Source of the DNA: Algoriphagus oliviformis
GTDB taxonomy: Bacteria; Bacteroidota; Bacteroidia; Cytophagales; Cyclobacteriaceae
DNA length: 64,000 nucleotides
Direction of reading: 5' to 3'
Assembly (NCBI RefSeq): GCF_017254915.1
Contig: NZ_JAFKCT010000008.1
Location: 186,001-250,000, forward strand
The notes under the pieces are model-generated. The model saw only the letters and a list, made by a program, of their open reading frames with translations. It searched no databases and was not told the origin of the DNA. This document shows, piece after piece, positions 43,778 through 53,801 of the stretch; position 1 is the stretch's first letter, and every line of letters starts with the position of its first letter. Both the position numbers and the translations under genes were made by a program.

Positions 43778-45520
43778 TTAGAGGTTTTTGCTTTTCATTT
43801 CGTTGATGATGAAGTCGGAGGTTCTCCAGGAAAGCGCCAGGATGGTCCAAGTCGGGTTTTTGTCGGCTTGGGAGACAAATGGCCCCGCATCCACCACAAA
43901 GAGGTTTTTGCAGTCGTGGGCTTGGCAGTTGGAGTTGAGCACGGAAGTGCCTGGGTCGCTCCCCATGCGGGTGGTACCCACCTCGTGGATGATGCGTCCT
44001 GGCGCCAAAAGCCCGTATTGGGTCTCCGGCCCGGGTTTGTTCCCCAGCAGCTTTGCCCCCGAGGCCAAAAGCAGCTCCTCAAAGGTATCCTGCATGTGCT
44101 TGGCTTGCTTGATCTCGTTGTCGGTCCACTTGTAGTGGAAGCGCAGGACCGGGATGCCGTACTTGTCCACCACGGTCGGGTCGATTTCGCAATAGTTGTC
44201 GTACTGGGGGACACTTTCGCCCCGTCCTGACATGCCCACGGTGGCTCCGTAGAGCGTGCGGATGTCTTTTTTCAGGCCTTCCCCATAGCCGCCGTTTGGA
44301 CTTGGGCTGCCAAATTCATCGACGATGTGCTTTCTCACCACGTCCATGTTGGAGCCAAACCCATAGGACGGCATGCCCAGTCCCCCACCGAACTCGATGT
44401 GGTATCCCCGGGCAAAGTCCAGCTTCTTGTTGTCCAGCCACCAAGGGGTGTACACGTGCATCCCGCCGACACCGTCTTCGTTGTATCGCTTGCGGTCCAT
44501 CAGCTCCGGAATGATGCCTGATCGGGAGGCTCCCGTGGAGTCGTGCAGATACCTGCCGAGCGTGCCGCTGGAATTTCCGATCCCATCCGGATGGATTTTG
44601 GACTTGGAGTTCATCATGATCCGCGCCGACTCGCAGGCCGAAGCCCCCAGGACAACCACCCGTGCTTTCAGCTTGTATTCCTGCATGTCGCGCTTGTCCA
44701 CATAGGATACGCCGGTGGCTTTGCCGGTGTCATCCGAAGTCACCTTTCTCACCATGCAGTTGGTGTAGAGGTCCACCTGTCCCGACTTCATCGCCGGCTT
44801 GACGAGCACGGTACTGGCAGAGAAGTCCGCATAGGCCTGACAGCCCCTGTTACACTGTCGGCAAAAGAAGCATACGCCTCGGTCTTTGTTGATGGGTTTC
44901 GTGAGGATAGAAAGTCTCGACGGGATGATGGGGATATTGACTTTTTTGGCCCCCCGAATCAGAAACATCTCATGGAGTCTCGGCTTGGGGGGAGGGAGAA
45001 AGTTTCCATCCGGCTCGTTTCTCATGCCTTCCTTCGAACCAAAAACGCCGATGAGCTTGTCCACTTTGTCGTAGTAGGGCCTCACGTCGTCATAGCCTAT
45101 GGGCCAGTTGTCGCCCAGTCCATCGATGTCTTTCCGCTTGAAGTCATCCGGGCCAAAACGGAGAGAAATCCTCCCCCAGTGGTTGGTCCTTCCTCCCAGC
45201 ATGCGGGACCGAAACCAGTCAAACTGGGTTCCGTCCTTGTGGGTGTAGGGCTCGCCGTCCATGTCCCAGCCGCCTATGGCCGCGTCAAAGTCGCCAAAGG
45301 GCCGGATCTGCGTAGATGCGCCGCGTCGGGGCGACTCCCAGGGGAATCGCAGCTGGGTACGATCTTCCTCCTTTGCAGGATCCCAGTCCCCGCCAGCTTC
45401 GACTACGGCTACGGATAGCCCTGCCTCAGCGAGGATCTTGGTGGCCATACCTCCTCCCGCTCCGGAGCCGACGATGATCACGTCGTAGGAGTCCTTGCTT
45501 GGTTTTATCTGAAAACTCAT
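43778..45520 (-). CDS. GMC-family flavoprotein oxidoreductase (glucoside 3-dehydrogenase-like)
   Basis: 580 residues from ATG 45520. FAD loop VIIVGSGAGGG at about 14-24, then RTNHWGRISLRFGPDD near 136-151, and the C-terminal active region GTTRMGSDPGTSVLN with HDCKNLFVVDAG and NPTWTILALSWR. A cysteine-rich CFFCRQCNRGC at about 219-229 recalls the Fe-S-binding segment of FAD-dependent glucose/glucoside dehydrogenases. It would oxidise a sugar hydroxyl (C3 of a glycoside in the LacA group) and pass electrons to a quinone or cytochrome. It has no signal peptide and is likely exported with the Tat-bearing partner. Confidence 0.88.
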   Translation of the reverse strand: MSFQIKPSKDSYDVIIVGSGAGGGMATKILAEAGLSVAVVEAGGDWDPAKEEDRTQLRFPWESPRRGASTQIRPFGDFDAAIGGWDMDGEPYTHKDGTQFDWFRSRMLGGRTNHWGRISLRFGPDDFKRKDIDGLGDNWPIGYDDVRPYYDKVDKLIGVFGSKEGMRNEPDGNFLPPPKPRLHEMFLIRGAKKVNIPIIPSRLSILTKPINKDRGVCFFCRQCNRGCQAYADFSASTVLVKPAMKSGQVDLYTNCMVRKVTSDDTGKATGVSYVDKRDMQEYKLKARVVVLGASACESARIMMNSKSKIHPDGIGNSSGTLGRYLHDSTGASRSGIIPELMDRKRYNEDGVGGMHVYTPWWLDNKKLDFARGYHIEFGGGLGMPSYGFGSNMDVVRKHIVDEFGSPSPNGGYGEGLKKDIRTLYGATVGMSGRGESVPQYDNYCEIDPTVVDKYGIPVLRFHYKWTDNEIKQAKHMQDTFEELLLASGAKLLGNKPGPETQYGLLAPGRIIHEVGTTRMGSDPGTSVLNSNCQAHDCKNLFVVDAGPFVSQADKNPTWTILALSWRTSDFIINEMKSKNL

Positions 45521-45708
45521 GTTGTATGTTTTAAGGTTTGCTATGTGGTTTTCCTGTCTTTGAGCCATTCCTCTTAGAGCAATGGGCTTTCTTCACCTGA
45601 GCGAGAGCGATTTCTGTTCAAGCCCTCGCATGGGAAGCGGGATAGTTTTCGGAGGATCTTCCAGTGAAGAATACCCGCCAAAACCCGAAACAGGCTAATT
45701 AGAATTAC

Positions 45709-47070
45709 TTAAACTTTCCAGCCTTTGCGGTACTTGCGGCTGAGGTATCGCTCCGCTTCGGGATGGTTTGGTATTTTCATCTTTTTCGAATCCCACTCCA
45801 GGGTCTTTCGCGGTTCCCTGATCGCAACCGTGCCCAAGATGATCGCTTCGGTCATGGGGCCGGTTTGCGCAAAATGGCTTTCGGTTTCGGTCTTGCCCAA
45901 GCAGGCATCCACAAAATGATGGTAGTGGTCTCTCTCCTCCATCTCGGGATAGGCCACGCCGCTAAACTGGCTCTGGGGAAGCAGCACCGGCATCTTGGTG
46001 TGTGGAATAAGCAGTGCGCCGGCTGTCCCCACCAACATGGCGGATTCAGCAGGGTACTCCCCGTCCTGATACATTGCGCGAATCTCCTCCGGGGGATAAA
46101 ACTCCCCATCAAACCACTCCACGCTCAACTGGTCCGCCTCGGTCATTTCGTTGCCTGGGAAAACCCAGGTGATGTGGTTGCTTTGCGGCCAGGTGTCGGC
46201 ACGCCGCTCGGGAGAATTCTCCCAAGACTCCTGCACCCTGGCATGGACGGAGATCGGTGCGCTCAGCCCCAGTCCCTTCCATACCGCGTCAAAAATGTGG
46301 CAGCCTATATCGCCAGACCAACCGGTACCGAAGTCTTGCCAAGCCCGCCACTTGGAGGGATGGTAGATCGCGGGATGATAAGGCCGGAGCGGCGCGGTGC
46401 CGGTCCACAGCTCCCAGTCCAGACTGGCCGGCGGGCTTTCCCCTCCTTCCGGTCGGGGACCGGGAAAGCGGTAGGCTTCCGTCGCGCCGGGCCTGTTGGA
46501 GCAGAGGTAGACGTTTTTGATCTTGCCGACTCGGGCTTCCCTGATCCATTGGACGGCGGTGCGGTCACCTTTGCCGGAAGCATGCTGGGTGCCCAGCTGG
46601 CTCACTATTCCAGCCTTCACGGCAGCTTCGGTCAGCTTTCTGATTTCCTCCACGTCGTGGCACATGGGTTTTTGGCAATAGACATGCTTGCCCATTTTGA
46701 TCGCGCTGTATGCTACCGCAAAGTGGTTGTGGTCGGGCACGCTGACGTTAAGGGAGTCAAAGTTTTTGGCTTCTTTTTTCAAAAGCTCGCGCCAATCTTG
46801 ATAGCGACGGGCATTGGGAACCAGTTCGGCGGCTTTTTCTAGCCTTTCCCCATCCACGTCACAGATTGCCACGATCTCGACATCCGGATGGGCGATGAAG
46901 CGCTGCAAATCATGGCCGCCCATTCCTCCTACTCCTATACAGACATGCCTGAGCTTCGTAGCCGCAGGTGCGGCAAAAGCGGGAATATCCAGCAATAGGG
47001 GCGCAGCCATCAGGGATGCGGCAGTCGCCAGAAATTTCCTTCTGGAGCTACCCTGAGAGTTGTTTTCCAA
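45709..47070 (-). CDS. Tat-targeted Gfo/Idh/MocA oxidoreductase
   Basis: 453 residues if started at TTG 47070 (ENNSQGSSRRKFLATAAS...). A TTG 60 bp further upstream lies inside the hairpin after susD, so it is a poor start; no ATG exists in this stretch. The twin-arginine signal SRRKFLA is followed by an NAD(P) loop HVCIGVGGMGGHD and YCQKPMCHD, where the usual EKP is QKP. Enzymes of this type act on sugars, often together with sugar 3-oxidation. Tat export implies a bound cofactor. It follows susD and precedes the GMC gene. Confidence 0.85.
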   Translation of the reverse strand: MENNSQGSSRRKFLATAASLMAAPLLLDIPAFAAPAATKLRHVCIGVGGMGGHDLQRFIAHPDVEIVAICDVDGERLEKAAELVPNARRYQDWRELLKKEAKNFDSLNVSVPDHNHFAVAYSAIKMGKHVYCQKPMCHDVEEIRKLTEAAVKAGIVSQLGTQHASGKGDRTAVQWIREARVGKIKNVYLCSNRPGATEAYRFPGPRPEGGESPPASLDWELWTGTAPLRPYHPAIYHPSKWRAWQDFGTGWSGDIGCHIFDAVWKGLGLSAPISVHARVQESWENSPERRADTWPQSNHITWVFPGNEMTEADQLSVEWFDGEFYPPEEIRAMYQDGEYPAESAMLVGTAGALLIPHTKMPVLLPQSQFSGVAYPEMEERDHYHHFVDACLGKTETESHFAQTGPMTEAIILGTVAIREPRKTLEWDSKKMKIPNHPEAERYLSRKYRKGWKV

Positions 47071-47095
47071 ATCAAAAGAGTTAGTGGGTTTATTG

Positions 47096-47136
47096 AAAAC
47101 AAAACCCCGGTCCCCGGTCGAATACTCCAACCGGGG
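47096..47136 (-). terminator. Hairpin with T-tract between susD and the Gfo/Idh gene
   Basis: CCCCGGT occurs twice (47105-47111, 47112-47118) and can pair with ACCGGGG at 47130-47136; on the minus strand it is followed by TTTTGTTTTC. It lies 42 bp after the susD stop and could end or attenuate transcription, lowering the dehydrogenase genes relative to SusCD. Confidence 0.75.
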
Positions 47137-47177
47137 ATAGGGTCTTGGTCTAGATGATGCCCGAAGGCAGTTCCAAC

Positions 47178-48734
47178 TTAATAGCCGGGGTTTTGTGGCT
47201 GTAGGTTGGGGTTGTTTTGCATCTCAGGAAGTGGATACGGCATCAGCAAGTGCTTGGACTGCAGGGGCTCGTTGGAGCTGAGGTTGACGTGGCCGACAAA
47301 CTCGTCAAAGCCGTTGGTCAGCTCATTGTACACTTTGCGCAGGCGCAGCATGTCAAACCAGGTGATCTGCTCGTAGCAGAGCTCATGCCAACGCTCTCTC
47401 CATACCGCCTCACGGAAGGTATCCTTGGTGTAGGTTCCCATGGCGGGGGTGTTGAGTTTGGCTCTGTCACGGATGCGCTTCAGACCATCGTAGGCCAGTG
47501 CATTCGGCCCGCCGACCTCATTTTGCGCTTCCGCATAGATCAGCAGCACCTCCGCAAAGCGGATCAAAGGCACGTTCAGGTTGTTGTTTCTCGAACCCGG
47601 CACTCCCTCCTTGCCCAACGCGGTCTGGTTGAAGTGCTTGAAAATGTAGGGGGCTCCCAGATCAAAAGGCGCGCCGCTGCCATTGGTGTAGTAGCTGGTG
47701 TAGAAGAAACCCTCCTGGTTTTTCGCCCTCAAATCACCCGGCTCATAGGACTCGTAAAACTCCGTCGTAGGCACTGTGCTTCCCGTCCCGGACGGACCGG
47801 CAAAAGTCACCGGCTTGAAGTTCGGGAACATGTTGTTCATCGGGTTACCGGCTACCACCACATTGTACTGTACCATGAAGATGTGCTCCAGTCGGTTGTC
47901 AAACTTCTCGTCGTGCAGGCTCAGGTAGTCAGGAAACAGGTTTAGTGTCAGCGGATTGGCCAGAGAGTAGTTGATCACCTCCTGGGATTTCTCCGCAGCC
48001 AACTGATAGTGGGAAGCCCCCTTGCTGAGCGGGAAGCCTGCCATGGTCAGGTAGACTTGGGCCATGAGTGACTTGGTGGCGGCAAGGCTGGCTCGGCCGC
48101 TCACGTCCGTCCAAGGCAAGCCGGCAGCTTCCGCGGTCTTCAGGTCCTCGAGGATCAGCTCATAGACGGTTTCCTTGGAGCTGGGAGCGGGTCTGAAGTC
48201 TTCCGAAGCCGCTGTCTGCGGCATGGTGATCAGGGGCACATCCCCCCAGAGTCTTACCAAGTAGAAGTAGGCCCATGCCCGCAGAAACTTCGCTTCGCCG
48301 AGCACTTTTTTCTTTTGTCCCTCATCCATGGGAGTGATCGCAGGCACCTTGTCCAGCACCAGGTTGGCATTGGCAATCACGCGATACAGGCCGTTCCAGT
48401 AGTTGATCAGGTGCTGGGTTCTTCCGTCGTACACCAAGCCGTAGAGGTTGTTGAGGTCGGAGTTTTGAGCAGTCTCGGTCGTGGAAGTACCGGTAGGAGC
48501 TTCCAGCAGCTGCCAGGTGGAGGAGAAAATCCCCCCGTCGTTGCCGATGAATCGGGTATCCGCATAGACCGCGGCCAAGGCAGCCTCGGCGTGGTCAGGG
48601 ATGGTATAGTAGCTATCCGGGGTCAAGTTGGACGGATCCTGCTCATCGAGAAAATCCGAACAACCCGTGATTCCGGCCATGAGGGTTCCCGCGAGGAGCA
48701 GACTGAGTGCTTTATTAAATCTGGTATATTTCAT
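47178..48734 (-). CDS. SusD/RagB-family nutrient-binding lipoprotein
   Basis: 518 residues. Lipobox AGITGC with the cysteine near residue 25. SusD features: SNLTPDSYYTIPDHAEAALAAVY, ANLVLDKVPAI, EAKFLRAWAYFYLVRLWGDVPLI near 150-172, ALAYDGLKRIRDRA, and FREAVWRERWHELCYE near 440. It sits on the outer membrane and delivers an oligosaccharide to the SusC-type porter encoded 27 bp upstream. Substrate unknown. Confidence 0.96.
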   Translation of the reverse strand: MKYTRFNKALSLLLAGTLMAGITGCSDFLDEQDPSNLTPDSYYTIPDHAEAALAAVYADTRFIGNDGGIFSSTWQLLEAPTGTSTTETAQNSDLNNLYGLVYDGRTQHLINYWNGLYRVIANANLVLDKVPAITPMDEGQKKKVLGEAKFLRAWAYFYLVRLWGDVPLITMPQTAASEDFRPAPSSKETVYELILEDLKTAEAAGLPWTDVSGRASLAATKSLMAQVYLTMAGFPLSKGASHYQLAAEKSQEVINYSLANPLTLNLFPDYLSLHDEKFDNRLEHIFMVQYNVVVAGNPMNNMFPNFKPVTFAGPSGTGSTVPTTEFYESYEPGDLRAKNQEGFFYTSYYTNGSGAPFDLGAPYIFKHFNQTALGKEGVPGSRNNNLNVPLIRFAEVLLIYAEAQNEVGGPNALAYDGLKRIRDRAKLNTPAMGTYTKDTFREAVWRERWHELCYEQITWFDMLRLRKVYNELTNGFDEFVGHVNLSSNEPLQSKHLLMPYPLPEMQNNPNLQPQNPGY

Positions 48735-48761
48735 TTTTAGATCTCTTTAAGTAAAACAGGA

Positions 48762-51700
48762 TTACAGGGTTACTTGAAGGCCAAGCAGGAAGGTGGTCGG
48801 CTTGGGATATCCATGCCAGATCATCCCTTGGGAAAACACGTTGTTTCCATCACCACCTCGGATAGGTGTCTGCTCGGGGTCTCCGTTTACATCATCCCCT
48901 ACCAACAGGAAGAAATTCTGAACGGTAGAGTATGCCCTTAATCTGGAAAGCTTGATCTTATTGGCCACCTCGCTTGGGAAAGTGTAGCCCAAGAGCAGGT
49001 TTCGGCCTCTGAGGAAGGATCCGTCTTTTACCCAGTGGGAGTCCACGTTGGTCACGTAGCCCGCTCTGGTGTCGCGGATCTCAGCTATCGGGGAGTTTTG
49101 GTTGTCAGGCGTCCAGGCAGTCAGCACAGACTTGTAGCTGTTTGCCAAAGCCTGGCGGTCTTCGCTTGGGTGCAGGGTCATGTCCAGGATGTCGTTGCCC
49201 ACAGAGTAGGCCAAATCCACGGTCAAGTCCCAGTTTTTGAAGCGGAAGTTGTTGATGAACGAACCCCAATAGTCGGGAGAACCATTGCCGATGATCATCC
49301 GGTCGGAGTCGTTGATCGCTTTGTCACCGTTAACGTCCAGGTATTTGATATCACCCGGCAGCATGGTCAGACCGTTTCTGTAGCTGACAAACTCCGCGGC
49401 TTCGGCTCTTTCGGCCTCGCTCCAAGTGCCCTCACGCACCAGACCCCAGAAGGACCCCACCGGCTCACCCACGCGGATAATGTTGGTCTGGTTGGTGAAG
49501 TTTGGCCCACCCACACCGAAGATATCCGCCGGAGTAGCCAGAGACAGCACCTTGTTTCTGTTGGCTGAGAGCATCAGGGTGGTATTCCACAGGAAGTGTT
49601 CCTTCTCCACGTTGACCGTGTTTAGGCTGAATTCAATCCCCTTGTTTTCCATAGAACCAACGTTGCTTCGGATCACGGAGTAGCCGCTGGAGCGTGGCAC
49701 TGGCGCATCGAGGAGCATATCGGTGGTCTTTCTGTAATATACGTCCAGCTCCAGTGCGATGCGGTTTTGGAACAATCCCAGTTCGATACCCATGTCAGAC
49801 TGGGCTGTTTTCTCCCATCTCAGATCCGGGTTGGCGAGTCTGTTGAGACCGGTACCACCTACGCGGGTTTCGTTGTAGATCGCGGCGTAGTTGGAGCTCA
49901 GCAGGGACAGGGAGGAATAGGGCGGGATTTCGGAGTTACCGGTGAGGCCGTAGCTCGCTCTCAGCTTCAGATTGGAGATCGTGGAGTTGGAGCTCATGAA
50001 GTTTTCCTCGGAAATCTTCCAAGCCACCGCAGCGGATGGGAAGAAGGCGTACTTGTTGTTTTCACCAAACTTGGACGAACCGTCCGCTCTGCCGGTGAAG
50101 GTGAAGAGGTACTTGTCATCCAGGATGTAGTTGACGCGCGCGAAGTAGGAGCTCATCGCAAAGCTGGATGCGCTGGATCCCACGGAAGGCAGCTGGCTAC
50201 CGGCGCCAAGGTTGTTGAAGGTGAAGTAGTCCGTGGAGAAGTTTTGGACGCTGGCCACCATGGAGGTGAAGTCCGTCTCCTGCCAGGAAATACCCAGCAT
50301 CGCGGTCAGGCCATGGCGCTCGGCAAAGGTCTTGCTGTAGGTCAGGTAGTTTTCCAAAGACCAGAAGGTCTCTTTTCTCATTGCCTTGGAAGCGGTACCG
50401 TTTTGGGAAATCGCCAGCGTTCTGGTCTGAGACTGGTTTCTCTCTTGGGTCATCACGTTGACACCCAGGATGGTTTTCATTTCCAGGCCTTCGGCAAACT
50501 TGATGTTGGTGTACACGCTACCGATGGTAGTCTGCGTATTGAGGATGTACTTGGTGCCGTAGAGACGGTGCATGGAGCTCATGGTACCCTCAGCATAAGG
50601 GTAGTCTCTGTTGTTGGCAAAAGTACCGTCTTCATATCTCACAGGGAGGAAAGGGAAGTCTTCCACGATCTGTCTTGCTACCGCGTCGCCTGTGTCCACC
50701 AGGTTTTCGGACTGGTTGTTGTAGTTCAGGGTACCGCCTACCTTGAGCCATTTCTTCACTTGATCATCGATGGTGAATCTGCCGGAATAGCGCTTCATGT
50801 AGGAGGTCTTGATCAGGCCCTGATCGTCTCGAAATCCCATGGAGAGGGAGTAGGTCGTGCGTTCGTTACCGCCTTGGAAGCCCAGTTGGTGGTTTTGGGA
50901 AAGGCTGTTTTGGGTGGTCTCCTTCAGCCAGTCCGTATCGTATAGCGGCTGCTGGTTGGCATCGAAGATTCTCGGATCAGTCCTTCTCAGGGCTGGGTTA
51001 AGGTAGGCCCACTTGCCGGCTGCCCATCCCACTGGATCGTATTTCTCCATGTTGGCCCAGGCCAGGTCTTCCACTGCCAGGTACTCTTTTGCGTTGAGCA
51101 CCTCGGGTCTGTTTGGCCCGATCACGGGTACGCTCACGTCCACGTTGTAGGTCACGGTACCTTCACCCGACTTGCCTTTTTTGGTGGTCACGAGGATCAC
51201 ACCGTTTGCGCCTCTGGAACCGTAGATCGCGGTAGACGACGCGTCTTTCAGCACCTCCACAGATACGATGTCATTGGGGTTGATGTAGTCGATCGCATTG
51301 CTGGCCTGCTCCTGGTTACCCATGGGAAGCATGACCCCATCCACCACGTAGAGTGGATTGTTTGAGGAGTTAATGGAAGAGAAACCCCTGATTCTCACGG
51401 TAGTTCTTCCTCCTGGACGGCCTGAATTGGTGTTCACCTGCACACCGGACACACGGCCGGAAAGAGCTTGGTTCAGCGATGGGGAGGGGCGCTCCTGCAG
51501 GGATTCTGCACCGACCTGGCCCACCGAGCCGGTCAAGTCCGATTTTTTGACGGTACCGTAGCCGATGACCAGGATCTCCTCCAGCGAGGTGGAGTCCACG
51601 TCCAGGCTTACGTTGATCACAGACTGTTGGCCTACCGGTACCCGCTTGGCGGTGTAGCCGATGTAGGAAAAGAGCAGGGTCGCATCATCCGGCACAGTCA

Positions 51701-52226
51701 GGGAGAAATTGCCCTCGATGTCGGTCACAGTACCCAGTGTGGTACCTTCCACCAAAACGGTGGCACCCGGCAGGGGCTGGTTGTTTTCGTCCAGCACTTT
51801 ACCGGTCACAGTCCTATCCGCCACTTCGGATACGGTCACACGCTCGGCACCGCTTTTGGCGCTGTCGGACTTCTTGACGTTGATGTTTTGGTTGACTTGC
51901 TTAAACTCCAGCTGAGTCTGCTTGGAGATCGTCACCAGGACATCGTACAGACTCTGCTCCTCACCGCTCAGGGTGACTTTGCCCAAATTCTGCACTTCCT
52001 TGTTGGTGTAGACAAATTTGAAGTCTGTTGCCTTCTCTATCTCCGAAAAGACATTCAACAAGGACGTCTCTTTGGAATTCAATTTAACACTTACTTCTTC
52101 TATAGTCTTGATCTGCGATACACCGTCTCTGGAATAGAGTACAGTCATCGTTAGAAACTGGATCAAAAACGCATAGGTAAAAAGCTTCGTCATTCTAATT
52201 ACAAATAACAATAAACGGTTTTTCAT
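48762..52226 (-). CDS. SusC/RagA TonB-dependent outer-membrane porter with STN signalling domain
   Basis: 1154 residues from ATG 52226; ATG at 52193 is also possible. Order: hydrophobic leader, an STN domain at about 40-110 (LNSKETSLLNVFSEIEKAT, SLYDVLVTISKQTQLEFK), a CarboxypepD-like domain (VTGKVLDENNQPLPGATVLV), TonB-box/plug (LVIGYGTVKKSDLTGSV, VRIRGFSSINSSNNPLYVVDG) and a 22-strand barrel. The STN domain links this porter to the FecR anti-sigma gene directly upstream, so substrate binding should turn on its own operon. Substrate unknown. Confidence 0.96.
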   Translation of the reverse strand: MKNRLLLFVIRMTKLFTYAFLIQFLTMTVLYSRDGVSQIKTIEEVSVKLNSKETSLLNVFSEIEKATDFKFVYTNKEVQNLGKVTLSGEEQSLYDVLVTISKQTQLEFKQVNQNINVKKSDSAKSGAERVTVSEVADRTVTGKVLDENNQPLPGATVLVEGTTLGTVTDIEGNFSLTVPDDATLLFSYIGYTAKRVPVGQQSVINVSLDVDSTSLEEILVIGYGTVKKSDLTGSVGQVGAESLQERPSPSLNQALSGRVSGVQVNTNSGRPGGRTTVRIRGFSSINSSNNPLYVVDGVMLPMGNQEQASNAIDYINPNDIVSVEVLKDASSTAIYGSRGANGVILVTTKKGKSGEGTVTYNVDVSVPVIGPNRPEVLNAKEYLAVEDLAWANMEKYDPVGWAAGKWAYLNPALRRTDPRIFDANQQPLYDTDWLKETTQNSLSQNHQLGFQGGNERTTYSLSMGFRDDQGLIKTSYMKRYSGRFTIDDQVKKWLKVGGTLNYNNQSENLVDTGDAVARQIVEDFPFLPVRYEDGTFANNRDYPYAEGTMSSMHRLYGTKYILNTQTTIGSVYTNIKFAEGLEMKTILGVNVMTQERNQSQTRTLAISQNGTASKAMRKETFWSLENYLTYSKTFAERHGLTAMLGISWQETDFTSMVASVQNFSTDYFTFNNLGAGSQLPSVGSSASSFAMSSYFARVNYILDDKYLFTFTGRADGSSKFGENNKYAFFPSAAVAWKISEENFMSSNSTISNLKLRASYGLTGNSEIPPYSSLSLLSSNYAAIYNETRVGGTGLNRLANPDLRWEKTAQSDMGIELGLFQNRIALELDVYYRKTTDMLLDAPVPRSSGYSVIRSNVGSMENKGIEFSLNTVNVEKEHFLWNTTLMLSANRNKVLSLATPADIFGVGGPNFTNQTNIIRVGEPVGSFWGLVREGTWSEAERAEAAEFVSYRNGLTMLPGDIKYLDVNGDKAINDSDRMIIGNGSPDYWGSFINNFRFKNWDLTVDLAYSVGNDILDMTLHPSEDRQALANSYKSVLTAWTPDNQNSPIAEIRDTRAGYVTNVDSHWVKDGSFLRGRNLLLGYTFPSEVANKIKLSRLRAYSTVQNFFLLVGDDVNGDPEQTPIRGGDGNNVFSQGMIWHGYPKPTTFLLGLQVTL

Positions 52227-52429
52227 ATCTTTGCATGGTTTACTTTGGCTATTGCACAATGGTTCAATTAAACTTCCCGGACAGGCTTGATTGACGGTCA
52301 GCCTATCCGATAATCCCTGAACCGGGGGTGTTGGCGCATCTCCGGTTCTGCTTTTTTGTTGTTTACGCTGTCTTGTGTGGGGTCTATTTTATCATAGGCA
52401 ATTCTATTTTAGGTTAGCTTTTTATAGGG

Positions 52430-53521
52430 TTATTTAAAAGTCAGTTCTACTTCATCCTGTCGGATTTTATATTCAAATCTTGCCGAGTAGCTAAGTCCCT
52501 CCAGTACATTTTCGAGGATCTCATCCTCATATTCTCCGTAGATCAAAAGGCCCGGTGCGGGTTTGTTTCTCAACTTAAACTTCACCCCGTACCAGTTCTC
52601 CAGTACGCGTATCGCTTCCTCCATCTTCACCCGGCGGAAGACGATCCGCTTGTTGGTCCAGGCCAGCACCAGCTCCGGGTCAAAGTGTCCTTTTCTGCTC
52701 ACTCCGGTAGCCAAGTTGACCTTCAGCTCCTCTCCCATCTCGAGGATTTCGGAAGTATTTTCATCCTGCTCACCTGCTACGGCGACCTTGCCCTCCACCA
52801 GGGAGACGCTGAGGTCCTCGGCATCGTAGGCCGAAACGTTGAACACCGTGCCCAGCGCAGTAGTCTTCACCCCTTCAGAGACGACCGTGAAAGGTCTCAG
52901 GCTATCCTTTGCTACTTCAAAATAGGCCTCGCCGCTCAGGTAGAGTACCCTTTTGTCGGATTCGAAATTTTTCACATACCGCAGCGAACTCCCCGAGTTC
53001 AGCAAAACCTTGGATCCATCGTTAAGGGTCAGACTGGACTTCACACCCGGAGGCGTGACGTGCTCCTCGTACACCAACTCAGCCACCGGCGGAGCGGGCT
53101 TTTCCTCCTGATAGACCCAGGCTGCCCCGACGCTCAGCAGCACCGCGAAAACGAGGATTGCAGCAACGCCCAGCCACTGGGAATACCTAAAAAACGGCTT
53201 TTTACTCATCTCAAGGCCATCCAAAATGGCCGTTGGCCCCAGAGGGACCACCTCGCACTCACCCGTTTCCGACTCCAGATCCTCCACTTCGGATTCGATC
53301 AGCTCCCACAGCCGGGAGACCTCCGTGCCGGACAGGCTTTGCTTCCTGTAGTTTAGGTTTAGCACGATGTCCCTGGCAAGCTTTGCCTTGGAGAGCTGGC
53401 CCGGGTTTTCCTTCAGCAGCCTTTCCCACCGGATATTTGTATTTTTCTCCGGAGACAAAACCCAAATTCTAAACTCACGATTCAATACAAAATCTTCTAC
53501 TGAAAATCCGGAAATATCCAC
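52430..53521 (-). CDS. FecR-family anti-sigma factor
   Basis: About 363 residues if started at GTG 53521; a TTG at 53551 gives 10 more. A cytoplasmic head is followed by a membrane helix at about 113-135 (WLGVAAILVFAVLLSVGAAW) and a FecR periplasmic domain: LTLNDGSKVLLNSGSSLRY, GEAYFEVAKD, GTVFNVSAYDAE, and the C-terminal VLENWYGVKF. It keeps the ECF sigma factor inactive until the STN-bearing SusC signals. The sigma gene lies 280 bp upstream on the same strand. Confidence 0.94.
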   Translation of the reverse strand: MDISGFSVEDFVLNREFRIWVLSPEKNTNIRWERLLKENPGQLSKAKLARDIVLNLNYRKQSLSGTEVSRLWELIESEVEDLESETGECEVVPLGPTAILDGLEMSKKPFFRYSQWLGVAAILVFAVLLSVGAAWVYQEEKPAPPVAELVYEEHVTPPGVKSSLTLNDGSKVLLNSGSSLRYVKNFESDKRVLYLSGEAYFEVAKDSLRPFTVVSEGVKTTALGTVFNVSAYDAEDLSVSLVEGKVAVAGEQDENTSEILEMGEELKVNLATGVSRKGHFDPELVLAWTNKRIVFRRVKMEEAIRVLENWYGVKFKLRNKPAPGLLIYGEYEDEILENVLEGLSYSARFEYKIRQDEVELTFK

Positions 53522-53801
53522 GCTATTATCTTTACAGATGAAAGACAGCAAAGAGGCTTTTCTATCCTCCTGTTTTTAACAATTTTTAAAACTTTCCAGA
53601 TTCCTCAATTTCAAAGGCAATAGATTGCGGATTAGCCAATAAAACCAGATGATTATTTTGGAATAGACAGAAAAAATAGAAAGAACTTTCAGAAAAAAAC
53701 CGAATACCAAAACCCTGACCCGAGCGAAGCGGTCAAAAAATACAACCCTGCTCGGGGCCAATTTCGTTATTGGCTCCTTTCCCATCCGAAAGCCCTCTTG
53801 C

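Noticed and set aside
53576..53785. 69-codon minus-strand frame between sigma and FecR genes
   Set aside because: Low-complexity AT-rich translation with no signal or motif; likely untranslated spacer.
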